Assembly: GCA_902801985.1 (NCBI GenBank)
Contig: CADCKD010000008.1
Location: 1-44,409 of the forward strand
DNA: 44,409 nt
Direction: 5' to 3'
DNA from: an uncultured bacterium
GTDB lineage: Bacteria; Cyanobacteriota; Vampirovibrionia; Gastranaerophilales; Gastranaerophilaceae
Positions 1 to 6,437 of this stretch are shown here, piece by piece; positions within the stretch are counted from its first letter, which is position 1; every line of letters begins with the position of its first letter. A model generated the notes under the pieces. The model was not told the origin of the DNA. It saw only the letters and a program-made list of their open reading frames with translations, and made no database searches. A program made the position numbers and the translations under genes.

Positions 1-177
1 CTATCAAAAAAAACATTGTGCAAGGAATTTCAACAAACTGTCTCAATATCTTAAAGGGTTATACACCTTAAATATAGGGAGTTTATAAGCCTTGGGGATG
101 TTACAAAAAATTACATTAATTCTCAAAATGAACTTTTTTATTTTAGAATCGTTTATAAGGTGTAAGGATTAAAAATT

Positions 178-522
178 ATGAAAGAAACATGTTCAAAATA
201 TGAAGCGTTATTTACTTTTGGTGATGAGGAACAATTAAGGGCCCACATCGCTGAATGTGAGGATTGCAAAAATGAAGATGAAACTATGAAAAAAGTTTCG
301 GCATTAATTCAGGAAGTAAAACCGCATTATGCAAAAAAACAAAATTTTGTTATGCGAATGAAGGCTGCATGTTTGCTTTTTGCAATTATATTAGGCGGAA
401 CAACATTATCTGTTGTCGGAACAAATCAGGATGTGATGGATACGCTTAAATATGGTACAACATTGAGTGCGGAAGATTTAGGTTTTCCGGTCGATTCGTA
501 TGGCTTAATTATGGTAGAATAG
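178..522 (+). CDS. Anti-sigma factor, zf-HC2-like, single membrane segment
   Basis: A 114-residue protein with a short cytoplasmic zinc-finger-like part: Cys5, then His-x3-Cys-x2-Cys (HIAECEDC, about residues 23-30), the usual ZAS anti-sigma signature. One hydrophobic segment follows at about residues 63-81, then a short outer tail of about 33 residues. The stop codon is directly followed by the ATG of an ECF sigma factor, so the two are co-transcribed and probably translationally coupled. By family logic it would hold the sigma factor at the membrane until an envelope signal arrives. A GTAAGGA ribosome site lies about 9 bases before the ATG. The order anti-sigma then sigma is the reverse of the commonest one. 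The function is inferred from the zinc motif and the neighbour. Confidence 0.72.
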   Translation: MKETCSKYEALFTFGDEEQLRAHIAECEDCKNEDETMKKVSALIQEVKPHYAKKQNFVMRMKAACLLFAIILGGTTLSVVGTNQDVMDTLKYGTTLSAEDLGFPVDSYGLIMVE

Positions 523-1020
523 ATGGATTTTAATAAAATAATAAATGAAAATAAATCTCATATAAAAAGTATCATTCGTTCCATTACCGGTGAAGAAAAT
601 GAAGATTTGGAACAGGATGTGAGCCTTAAGATATGGAAAAATTCACAAAAGTACGAAGAAAAAGGCTCTTTAAAAAGCTGGATTTCAACAATTGTACGCA
701 ATACTTCTCTTGACTATATCAAGTCTTCATATAGAAAAACAAGTCTTAATTCTACATCGGATGATTATATAGTTACAAATATTCAAGATAGTAAAGAATC
801 TCCTGAAAATAAGGTTATAAATCTTGAAAGAAGAAAGAAAATAATTCAGGCAATAGATAAACTAAAGCCAAAATTCAAACAGGTAATTATGATTTGTGAA
901 ATTCAAGGTTATTCATACGAAGAATGTGCAAAAAAACTTAGATGTCCTCTTGGGACAGTAAAATCAAGAATATATAATGCAAAAAAAGAATTGAGTATAG
1001 AACTGCAAGATTTGTTATAA
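523..1020 (+). CDS. ECF-type RNA polymerase sigma factor
   Basis: A 165-residue sigma-70 family protein with only regions 2 and 4, as in ECF sigma factors. Region 2 spans about residues 10-75 (NEDLEQDV, IWKNSQKY, SLKSWISTIVRNTSLDYIK). Region 4 spans about residues 110-160, with the helix-turn-helix around GYSYEECAKKLRCPLGTVKSR. It starts at the base after the anti-sigma stop. A Spy-like periplasmic protein gene follows 19 bases downstream, so the three probably form an envelope-stress operon in which the sigma factor may drive its own promoter. The promoter sequence it recognises is not identifiable here. The ECF subgroup is not assigned. Confidence 0.88.
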   Translation: MDFNKIINENKSHIKSIIRSITGEENEDLEQDVSLKIWKNSQKYEEKGSLKSWISTIVRNTSLDYIKSSYRKTSLNSTSDDYIVTNIQDSKESPENKVINLERRKKIIQAIDKLKPKFKQVIMICEIQGYSYEECAKKLRCPLGTVKSRIYNAKKELSIELQDLL

Positions 1021-1039
1021 ACAAAAGAAAGGATTATTT

Positions 1040-1591
1040 ATGAAAAAATTATTTTCACTTATTTTATTTGCAGCATTTGTTATTGTAGGAAGCTCTTTCA
1101 ATCAGGCGAATGCGCAGCCGCCTCAAGGCAAAAAAATGGGACAAGTTTTTGAAAAAAGATTAAATCTTTCTGAAAAACAAAAAGAAAAGGCAAAAGTTAT
1201 TCATCAAAAAGGCCATGAACAAATGAAACCTGTTATGGAACAAATGGGTCAAAAACACAAAGAAATTATGACTATTAAAAAAGATGAAACTTTAACAGAA
1301 GAACAAAAACAAGAAAAAATCAAACCGATTGCCGAGCAAATGAAAGAATTAAACAAGCAAGCAATGGAAATCAGAAAACAAAACAGCAAAGATTTTGAAA
1401 AAATTCTAAACAAAAAACAGAAAAAAGAACTAGAAAAAATGAAGGCTGAAGGTCGTGCAAGATTTGAAAAAAATCACCCTCAAAGAAAACCGCGTGAAAT
1501 GTTTGGCGCTCAGGAATTTTGGAATAAAAAGCCTTTGTTCCCGCCAGTTAAAACTCAACCTATGCCAAAACCAATACCACAAGAAAAATAA
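1040..1591 (+). CDS. Spy/CpxP-like periplasmic LTxxQ-type protein
   Basis: A 183-residue exported protein. Residues 1-25 form a signal peptide ending in an A-x-A-type site (NQANA). The mature part is almost all charged helix, rich in Lys, Glu, Gln and Met, with repeats that resemble the LTxxQ motif (LNLSEKQKEKAK, TLTEEQKQEKIK). Spy/CpxP proteins are periplasmic chaperones or stress sensors induced by envelope damage. Its place behind an ECF sigma/anti-sigma pair supports that role. The C-terminal 40 residues are Pro-rich and probably disordered. A clear AAAGGA ribosome site precedes the ATG. The fold is inferred from composition and motif only. Confidence 0.65.
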   Translation: MKKLFSLILFAAFVIVGSSFNQANAQPPQGKKMGQVFEKRLNLSEKQKEKAKVIHQKGHEQMKPVMEQMGQKHKEIMTIKKDETLTEEQKQEKIKPIAEQMKELNKQAMEIRKQNSKDFEKILNKKQKKELEKMKAEGRARFEKNHPQRKPREMFGAQEFWNKKPLFPPVKTQPMPKPIPQEK

Positions 1592-1617
1592 TCGAATCTA
1601 TTCATTGTAAAATATAA

Positions 1618-1641
1618 ACCCGAGATTTATCTCGGGTTTTT
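1618..1641. terminator. Bidirectional intrinsic terminator
   Basis: A perfect 8-bp stem (ACCCGAGA / TCTCGGGT) with a TTTA loop, followed by a T run on the + strand and an A/T-rich run on the other side. It lies between the convergent Spy-like gene and the Cys-rich gene and can serve both. Confidence 0.85.
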
Positions 1642-1642
1642 C

Positions 1643-1960
1643 TTAGTTTAAACTGTTTTTTTCGCTTTCTTTAATTACGGAACATTGCTCTTGAAGTTTG
1701 TTATCTTCCATAGCATCTATCAGGGCTTGTATATTGTTAAATTTTTTCAGAGCAAAACCTGTTTCCGCAAGTATTACACAATCGTTGCAAAGTCTGTATT
1801 TATCATATTGAATAGATCCTGCCAAACATTTATTTTGACCGCAGCAATCACAATCAAAATATTCATTTGCCAAATCCGGATTTTCTTCCAAATCATCTTC
1901 AATCATTTGTGCTGCTACTTGTTGCATTTCTGCGATTATTTCTTCTTTTGATTTTGCCAT
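1643..1960 (-). CDS. Small Cys-rich protein, probable zinc binder
   Basis: A 105-residue protein of unknown function. Its middle holds a Cys cluster (CDCCGQNKC, then CNDC about 20 residues on) that looks like a treble-clef or ribbon zinc site. The N-terminal third is acidic and helical. The ATG abuts the stop codon of the upstream Xre-type regulator, and an AAGGA site lies inside the end of that gene, so the two are co-transcribed. No signal peptide or membrane segment is present. The pairing with a small repressor suggests a regulatory or toxin-antitoxin-like unit, but nothing in the sequence proves it. Confidence 0.6.
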   Translation of the reverse strand: MAKSKEEIIAEMQQVAAQMIEDDLEENPDLANEYFDCDCCGQNKCLAGSIQYDKYRLCNDCVILAETGFALKKFNNIQALIDAMEDNKLQEQCSVIKESEKNSLN

Positions 1961-2188
1961 TTATATTTCCTTTTCATCCAAGTTGTAAGAAACCTTAAAT
2001 CCCAAAATATCAGCAATCATCATAACTTCGTTGTACGGAATAGTTCCTCGTCCAAGTTTCTGCGACAACGAACTTACGGAATAATTTTCCTTTGTTTTTT
2101 TTGATATAAGTTCTGCTAATTTAGTTAAAGTTATACCTTTTAACGCTGTCATTGCTTTTATTTGTTCTTTGGCTTTAATGTTTTTCAT
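1961..2188 (-). CDS. Xre-family small DNA-binding regulator, probably leaderless
   Basis: A 75-residue helix-turn-helix protein. The pattern MTALKGITLTKLAELISKK, followed by SVSSLSQKLGRGTIPYNEV, is a lambda-repressor/Xre-type HTH covering almost the whole protein. The longer frame back to 2224 would start at a TTG inside the -35 box, so the ATG at 2188-2186 is preferred. The promoter -10 (2195-2200) lies 6 bases upstream of that ATG, so transcription should begin at or very near the start codon and leave no ribosome site. The regulator faces the broken gene at 2322 across a shared promoter region and probably represses both directions. Confidence 0.7.
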   Translation of the reverse strand: MKNIKAKEQIKAMTALKGITLTKLAELISKKTKENYSVSSLSQKLGRGTIPYNEVMMIADILGFKVSYNLDEKEI

Positions 2189-2194
2189 AATTTG

Positions 2195-2224
2195 ATTATA
2201 TAATATTATCTTTTTTATTGACAA
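2195..2224 (-). promoter_or_regulatory. Promoter of the Xre-type regulator
   Basis: On the minus strand a TTGTCA -35 (2219-2224) and a perfect TATAAT -10 (2195-2200) are 18 bases apart. The predicted start of transcription falls at about the A of the ATG at 2188. The -35 overlaps that of the opposite promoter. Confidence 0.7.
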
Positions 2225-2246
2225 ATTTTACAAATAAGAGTAAAAT
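2218..2246 (+). promoter_or_regulatory. Promoter facing the broken gene at 2322
   Basis: A perfect TTGACA (2218-2223) and TAAAAT (2241-2246) with 17-base spacing on the plus strand. Transcription would start near 2253 and leave a leader of about 70 bases. The leader has three related AT-rich boxes, ATATAA at 2251, ATGTAA at 2272 and ATATAA at 2295, spaced 21 and 23 bases, which could be operator sites. Confidence 0.65.
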
Positions 2247-2321
2247 ATTTATATAAACATTAAAAATTTTTATGTAAATATAAAAATAGTTTTTATATAA
2301 GTTAATACAGAAAGGAAAAAC

Positions 2322-2561
2322 ATGGAAAAAAGACTAAAAGAAATTTAACCTGACATTGCAGAAATACTGTTGTATGCATATAAAATAAAAGATGTTGTAA
2401 AAACAATATTATATGCAATGGATTTTTGCAGTGATGAAGAAAAAGACTCTGTCAGTGTTATTTCTGTTTTAGAAATACTTCTGAAAATAACGGATGAACA
2501 AATTGCGAAAATAGATGATTACAATACAAAGTTTTTAAAAATTACCTATAATATTGTGTAG
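2322..2561 (+). pseudogene. Small gene interrupted by an in-frame TAA at codon 9
   Basis: The ATG at 2322 has a strong AAAGGA ribosome site 6 bases upstream and a consensus promoter further up. The frame reads eight codons, meets TAA at 2346-2348, then stays open for 70 more codons to the TAG at 2559-2561. The later part (LLYAYKIKDVVKTILYAMD and onward) is well-formed helical protein. A single C-to-T change (CAA to TAA) would explain the break. No clear ribosome site supports a restart at the TTG at 2370. The intact protein would be 79 residues of unknown function, perhaps the partner of the divergent regulator. A real 8-codon leader peptide or stop read-through are the alternatives. Confidence 0.55.
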
Positions 2562-2634
2562 GTTATTTATAGATTCTATAATTGTTAACTTTAAATTTAT
2601 TCGGCAAATTCATTTCTCAAGAAAGACAAAGTTT

Positions 2635-3345
2635 CTATTTTATTAAATTTTTCATTTCAGCCACTGCACTTTCAAGTCCTGTAAATATAGCTTTGGAAAT
2701 TATGCTATGACCTATATTCAGTTCATAAAGCCCATCTATTTCGTGCATTCTATGTACATTTTTGTAATCAAGCCCGTGACCTGCGTTAACTTTTAGTCCT
2801 ATACTTTGGGCATATATTGCAGCATTTTTAAGTTTTAAAAATTCTGTTTCTTCATTTGAAGTGCCATAAGCATTTGCGTATGAGCCTGTGTGCATTTCAA
2901 TAAATGGTGCTCCAACTTTTTTACTTGCTTCAACCTGATCTTTAGAAGGGTCGATAAACATACTGACGATTATTCCTGCTTCGTTTAGTTTAGCGACAAA
3001 TTTTGTCATCTTTTCTATTTGACCTGCAACATCAAGTCCGCCTTCGGTTGTTACTTCCTGACGCTTTTCAGGAACAAGACATACAGAATGAGGTTTTATT
3101 TTTAATGCAATTTCAAGCATTTCATCTGTTACCGCCATTTCAAGATTAAGAGGAGTGCTTACGGTTTTTGATATCAGTTCTACATCTGAATCTTTTATGT
3201 GGCGTCTGTCTTCCCTCAGGTGTGTTGTAATAGAACTTACTCCTAGTTTTTCGCAGATTTTTGCCGCCTCTATCGGTTGAGGTTCAATTCCGCCTCTTGC
3301 ATTTCGCAGTGTTGCAACGTGATCTATATTTACACCTAATAACAT
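2635..3345 (-). CDS. pdxJ: Pyridoxine 5'-phosphate synthase PdxJ
   Basis: A 236-residue cytosolic enzyme that condenses 3-amino-2-oxopropyl phosphate with 1-deoxyxylulose 5-phosphate to make pyridoxine 5'-phosphate, the last ring-forming step of the DXP-dependent vitamin B6 route. The N-terminus LGVNIDHVATLRNARGG carries the family signature. TTHLREDRRHI and the late GHGLDY and ELNIGHSI segments are also typical of this TIM barrel. The length is normal. A strong AAGGAGA site precedes the ATG. It follows murT by 11 bases on the same strand, so the two share a transcript. PdxA is not in this window. Confidence 0.96.
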   Translation of the reverse strand: MLLGVNIDHVATLRNARGGIEPQPIEAAKICEKLGVSSITTHLREDRRHIKDSDVELISKTVSTPLNLEMAVTDEMLEIALKIKPHSVCLVPEKRQEVTTEGGLDVAGQIEKMTKFVAKLNEAGIIVSMFIDPSKDQVEASKKVGAPFIEMHTGSYANAYGTSNEETEFLKLKNAAIYAQSIGLKVNAGHGLDYKNVHRMHEIDGLYELNIGHSIISKAIFTGLESAVAEMKNLIK

Positions 3346-3356
3346 TTTATATCTCC

Positions 3357-4682
3357 TTAAAATTTCATTTTATTTATACTTAAAAGTGCCGTATATGAAG
3401 GTAATATTGTTATATCTTCCATATTATCAGAAGATGCTGCAATTTCAATTGCCTGTTTTATATCTTCTACAACTTGAATTTTGTCTTGTTCAATTCCCGC
3501 GTATTTAAGCCTTAGCGCCATATCTTTTGCTCTTATTCCAGAAGTTATAACAAGCTTTTTTGCCTCTTTTAATTGCTCAAAATCGCTATCCCAAAGCCAC
3601 GAAATATCACGCCCGTCAGCATAATTGTCGTTTATCGCAACAATTATATTAGAATTTAGGTCAACAGTTTTAAGCACTTCACTTGCTCCTGTCGGATTTT
3701 TGATAAGTTGTATCAGGGTGTTATGCCCATTAATTATTCTTTTTTCCGCTCTGCCAAAAATTGACTTGTAATTAGACACCGCTTGTTTTATCGGTTCATA
3801 TTCAACACCGCTTGCAAAAGCACAAGTTATTGCACCAAGAGCATTATAAACGTTATACAACCCGACAAGATTTAATTTAAACTCGTACGAATTGTTATTC
3901 CAAATTACTTTTATTTCAGAGTGGTTATCATAAATTTTTACGTGGGCTTTACAATCCGGCTCAGGACGTTTATATCCGCATGAAGAACAATGATAATGAC
4001 CTTCTTGGGCAAAAAATTGTTTGTCATATTCAAGCGGGTTGTTGCAAATACAATTAAAAACTTCTGTTGGAGCACAAGAGGAGTGATTATGTTTATTAGA
4101 ATGATATTCGACATCCTCTATACCATAGTATATTGCTTTTTTGTTCTTTCCAAAATTCGCAACCAGCGGGTCGTCAGCATTTAGCACAAGTATAGTACTA
4201 TCAGATTTATCAATTGCGTTTTGGATAAAGCTTGCTGTTGTAGAAAGCTCTCCGTATCTATCCAGTTGATCTCTGAAAAGGTTGGTAACAACAAGATAAT
4301 CCGGTTTTAAAAAGTCATATAATTTTGTCAGGTATGCTTCATCTGATTCAATTACTGCAACATCTTTATGGGAAGATAATTTTATATTTAGAGCAAACAT
4401 GTTTGCAATGCCTGTGAGCATATTTGCACCTTGAGTATTGTGGATAACTCGGTTCCCGTCTTGTTTGTATATCTGTGCAAGCAGTCCGGAAGTTGTTGTT
4501 TTACCGTTTGTGCCGGTAACAGCCGCACTATATGAAATATATTTTTTGCAATATTTTAGAAAATTCGGACAAATTTTCAATACCGCCATACCAATGAAAG
4601 ATGTTCCTCCTTTATGACGAAGGACTTTCATCATAAATAGTATCAGTCTTGCACATATTAATGCGGTATAAAATCTTAGCAT
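3357..4682 (-). CDS. murT: MurT-type Mur ligase (lipid II isoglutaminyl synthase subunit)
   Basis: A 441-residue Mur-ligase-family enzyme. GTNGKTTT (about residues 57-64) is the ATP loop. ESDEAYL and TNLFRDQLDRYGE are Mur-ligase central motifs. A four-cysteine zinc ribbon (CIC, then CSSCGY) is inserted in the middle domain, as in MurT. The C-terminal DUF1727-like part ends the protein. MurT works with the glutaminase GatD to amidate D-glutamate of lipid II. gatD is not adjacent here: the next gene is pdxJ. The ATG at 4682 is chosen because GGGGAG lies 10 bases before it; an upstream ATG at 4754 has no such site. The first 25 residues are hydrophobic, so membrane association is possible. Confidence 0.85.
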   Translation of the reverse strand: MLRFYTALICARLILFMMKVLRHKGGTSFIGMAVLKICPNFLKYCKKYISYSAAVTGTNGKTTTSGLLAQIYKQDGNRVIHNTQGANMLTGIANMFALNIKLSSHKDVAVIESDEAYLTKLYDFLKPDYLVVTNLFRDQLDRYGELSTTASFIQNAIDKSDSTILVLNADDPLVANFGKNKKAIYYGIEDVEYHSNKHNHSSCAPTEVFNCICNNPLEYDKQFFAQEGHYHCSSCGYKRPEPDCKAHVKIYDNHSEIKVIWNNNSYEFKLNLVGLYNVYNALGAITCAFASGVEYEPIKQAVSNYKSIFGRAEKRIINGHNTLIQLIKNPTGASEVLKTVDLNSNIIVAINDNYADGRDISWLWDSDFEQLKEAKKLVITSGIRAKDMALRLKYAGIEQDKIQVVEDIKQAIEIAASSDNMEDITILPSYTALLSINKMKF

Positions 4683-4772
4683 ATATAAATACTCCCCTAA
4701 GTGTATATTATTTAAGAATTTTTTATAATATACTATATAATAATTGTAATACAAAAACAGGAAAATAAAATA

Positions 4773-5147
4773 ATGTTGACCTTCTTTTTTATTATAGTGT
4801 TTATTGCGGAATTGATTATTGTTTGCAGTTTAATATCCTGGATATTGAAACTTGATAAGAAGGTTTGTGAACTCAATGAGTGTTTTTCGGTAATAAATCC
4901 AATCATTGAAGATACGATTACATCTGTGCGTATAAGTATTAATAGCGCAGCTCTTACATTAAATAAAATTCAGATAAAAATAGCCCAAAAGAAAGATAAA
5001 TATAAAACGTTGATAATTAAAAATATCGTTACGTTTATTTTATTTTTGGTGCTTAGTAACAATGCAAAAAAAGTTATTTCAGTCACAGAATTAGCATTTT
5101 CAATGGTCGATTTAAGTAAAGCTGTTGTAAAGGCTTTCAATGCTTGA
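4773..5147 (+). CDS. Small membrane-anchored protein of unknown function
   Basis: A 124-residue protein. A strongly hydrophobic helix at residues 3-26 anchors it, and a second hydrophobic stretch sits at about residues 85-100. Between them is a helical segment with evenly spaced Ile/Val and polar residues (about 30-75), similar in layout to DUF948-type proteins such as the one at 5571. It is divergent from murT and heads a set of four small membrane or coiled-coil genes on the plus strand. An AGGAA site precedes the ATG. No enzyme motif is visible. Confidence 0.5.
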   Translation: MLTFFFIIVFIAELIIVCSLISWILKLDKKVCELNECFSVINPIIEDTITSVRISINSAALTLNKIQIKIAQKKDKYKTLIIKNIVTFILFLVLSNNAKKVISVTELAFSMVDLSKAVVKAFNA

Positions 5148-5162
5148 AAAAATGACTTTTTC

Positions 5163-5191
5163 TTGAAAATTTGAGAATAATATGTTAAAAT
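5163..5191 (+). promoter_or_regulatory. Promoter of the YtxH/DUF948 gene pair
   Basis: TTGAAA (5163-5168) and TAAAAT (5186-5191) with 17-base spacing. Predicted transcription starts near 5198, about 25 bases before the ATG at 5225. Confidence 0.55.
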
Positions 5192-5224
5192 AGCAAAGTA
5201 ATTTATAAAAAGAGGTTTACAACT

Positions 5225-5557
5225 ATGAGTAGAAAGAATGATGCATTTGTATTCTCTATGGGTATAATTGCAGGAGTCATTGGCGGAATTATCGGCGGTG
5301 TACTTTATGCCCCAAAACCTGGTGAAGAATCAAGAAAAGAACTAAAAGACGCAGCTTGTGAATTTTATGAAAAACACGCTCCGCAAATTGTGGATGCAAA
5401 AAAACAGGCGTTAGAATCTGTTGATTTGATGAAATATAAGTTAGAAAGACAATTCAGAAAAATCAATAATTCTTTGAAATCAAAAAAAATGATGAAGGCT
5501 AAAGAATTAGAAGATTTTGAATCTGACAATAACAACGATAACGAATTTGATTACTAA
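5225..5557 (+). CDS. YtxH-domain small membrane protein
   Basis: A 110-residue protein with one glycine-rich helix (about residues 9-28, GIIAGVIGGIIGGVLY) followed by the APKPGEESRKEL signature of the YtxH family, then a charged helical tail. YtxH proteins are small stress-associated membrane proteins of unknown biochemical role. A second YtxH gene lies at 6007 and a DUF948 gene lies between them, a common pairing in bacteria. An AGAGG site precedes the ATG. The C-terminus is very acidic and Asn-rich. Confidence 0.75.
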   Translation: MSRKNDAFVFSMGIIAGVIGGIIGGVLYAPKPGEESRKELKDAACEFYEKHAPQIVDAKKQALESVDLMKYKLERQFRKINNSLKSKKMMKAKELEDFESDNNNDNEFDY

Positions 5558-5570
5558 AGAGAGGTAAACT

Positions 5571-5939
5571 ATGAATATTGAAATGTCACAAGTTGTTTTA
5601 AATAACGGTTTAACTTTCTTGGCAATTTCAACAGGAATAATGGTTTTGGTTGTCGGTGGTTTTATAGTAAAGTTACTGATTGATTTGTCAAAATTGGCAA
5701 ATAATGCAAATGAGACCACAGTTCTTTTGAATACCGAGCTCAAGCCGACATTAACGGAATTGAATAAAACTCTTAAATCTGTAAATGAAATTGTTCAAAA
5801 TACCGGAGAAGGTATGGGTAATATGAAACTCGGCATCGAGAGCGTTTTTAAAAAAACAAAATTATTATCAGGAAATATATTAAGCGGTTTTTTGAAAGGA
5901 TTTATGGGTGCTTATACTCTTTTCTGTAAAAAGAAATAA
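5571..5939 (+). CDS. DUF948-like membrane-anchored protein
   Basis: A 122-residue protein with a single membrane helix near the N-terminus (about residues 14-38, LAISTGIMVLVVGGFIVKLL), then a helical segment with the heptad-like pattern of DUF948 (LSKLANNANETTVLLNTEL, LNKTLKSVNEIV). It starts 13 bases after the YtxH gene behind a GAGAGG site, so the two are co-transcribed. The role is unknown; the family is found beside YtxH genes. Confidence 0.6.
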   Translation: MNIEMSQVVLNNGLTFLAISTGIMVLVVGGFIVKLLIDLSKLANNANETTVLLNTELKPTLTELNKTLKSVNEIVQNTGEGMGNMKLGIESVFKKTKLLSGNILSGFLKGFMGAYTLFCKKK

Positions 5940-6006
5940 CCAATAGGGGGAGTAAAGCATAAAAAAAATTGTTTATACTATGTAAGAATAAAAAAGGAGA
6001 ACAAAA

Positions 6007-6279
6007 ATGTCAGCAGGAAAATTTATTGGCGGATTTGCCGTAGGTGCAGCAATAGGGGCTATTGCAGGTATATTATTAGCTCCAAAATCAGGTGAAGAAA
6101 CAAGAAAAATGTTATCTGATTCTGCTAAAGAAATGGCTAAAAGAGCTGATGAAACAGCTAAGCAAATTCAATCAAAAGCAGATGATGCTGTTTCTGAATT
6201 ACAAAAGAAAGGTGAAGAAATCAAGGATAAAATCCAAGATTTGATTTCTAAACAAAAGAAAGATCAACCCGAAGGTTAG
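6007..6279 (+). CDS. YtxH-domain small membrane protein, second copy
   Basis: A 90-residue protein with a Gly/Ala-rich helix (about residues 5-26) followed by LLAPKSGEETRKML, the YtxH signature, and a Lys/Glu/Ala-rich amphipathic tail. It shares this core with the protein at 5225 but has a different tail, so the two are paralogues. An AAAGGAG site lies 7 bases before the ATG. The gene ends at a strong terminator. Confidence 0.8.
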   Translation: MSAGKFIGGFAVGAAIGAIAGILLAPKSGEETRKMLSDSAKEMAKRADETAKQIQSKADDAVSELQKKGEEIKDKIQDLISKQKKDQPEG

Positions 6280-6300
6280 TCATATAAGGTTATTTATTAC

Positions 6301-6330
6301 AAAAGCACCCTTTTTAAGGGTGCTTTTATT
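6301..6330 (+). terminator. Intrinsic terminator after the YtxH cluster
   Basis: A perfect 12-bp stem (AAAAGCACCCTT / AAGGGTGCTTTT) with a TTT loop and a T-rich tail. It closes the small membrane-protein cluster. Confidence 0.88.
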
Positions 6331-6374
6331 GTTAATAGAGCCTAGTACGTATAAAGTAATTATAGTTCTTTTAC

Positions 6375-6402
6375 TTGAATTTTTTTTAGCAGTGGATAAA
6401 AT
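6375..6402 (+). promoter_or_regulatory. Promoter of pgpH-ybeY-dgkA
   Basis: TTGAAT (6375-6380) and TAAAAT (6397-6402) with 16-base spacing. The start of transcription would be near 6409, about 29 bases before the ATG. Confidence 0.5.
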
Positions 6403-6437
6403 TAGTATATAAATAGAATAAAATAGGAATATTATAT

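Noticed and set aside
2370-2561. TTG-started 63-residue gene
   Set aside because: No ribosome site before the TTG, while the ATG at 2322 in the same frame has a strong one; treated as part of the broken gene.
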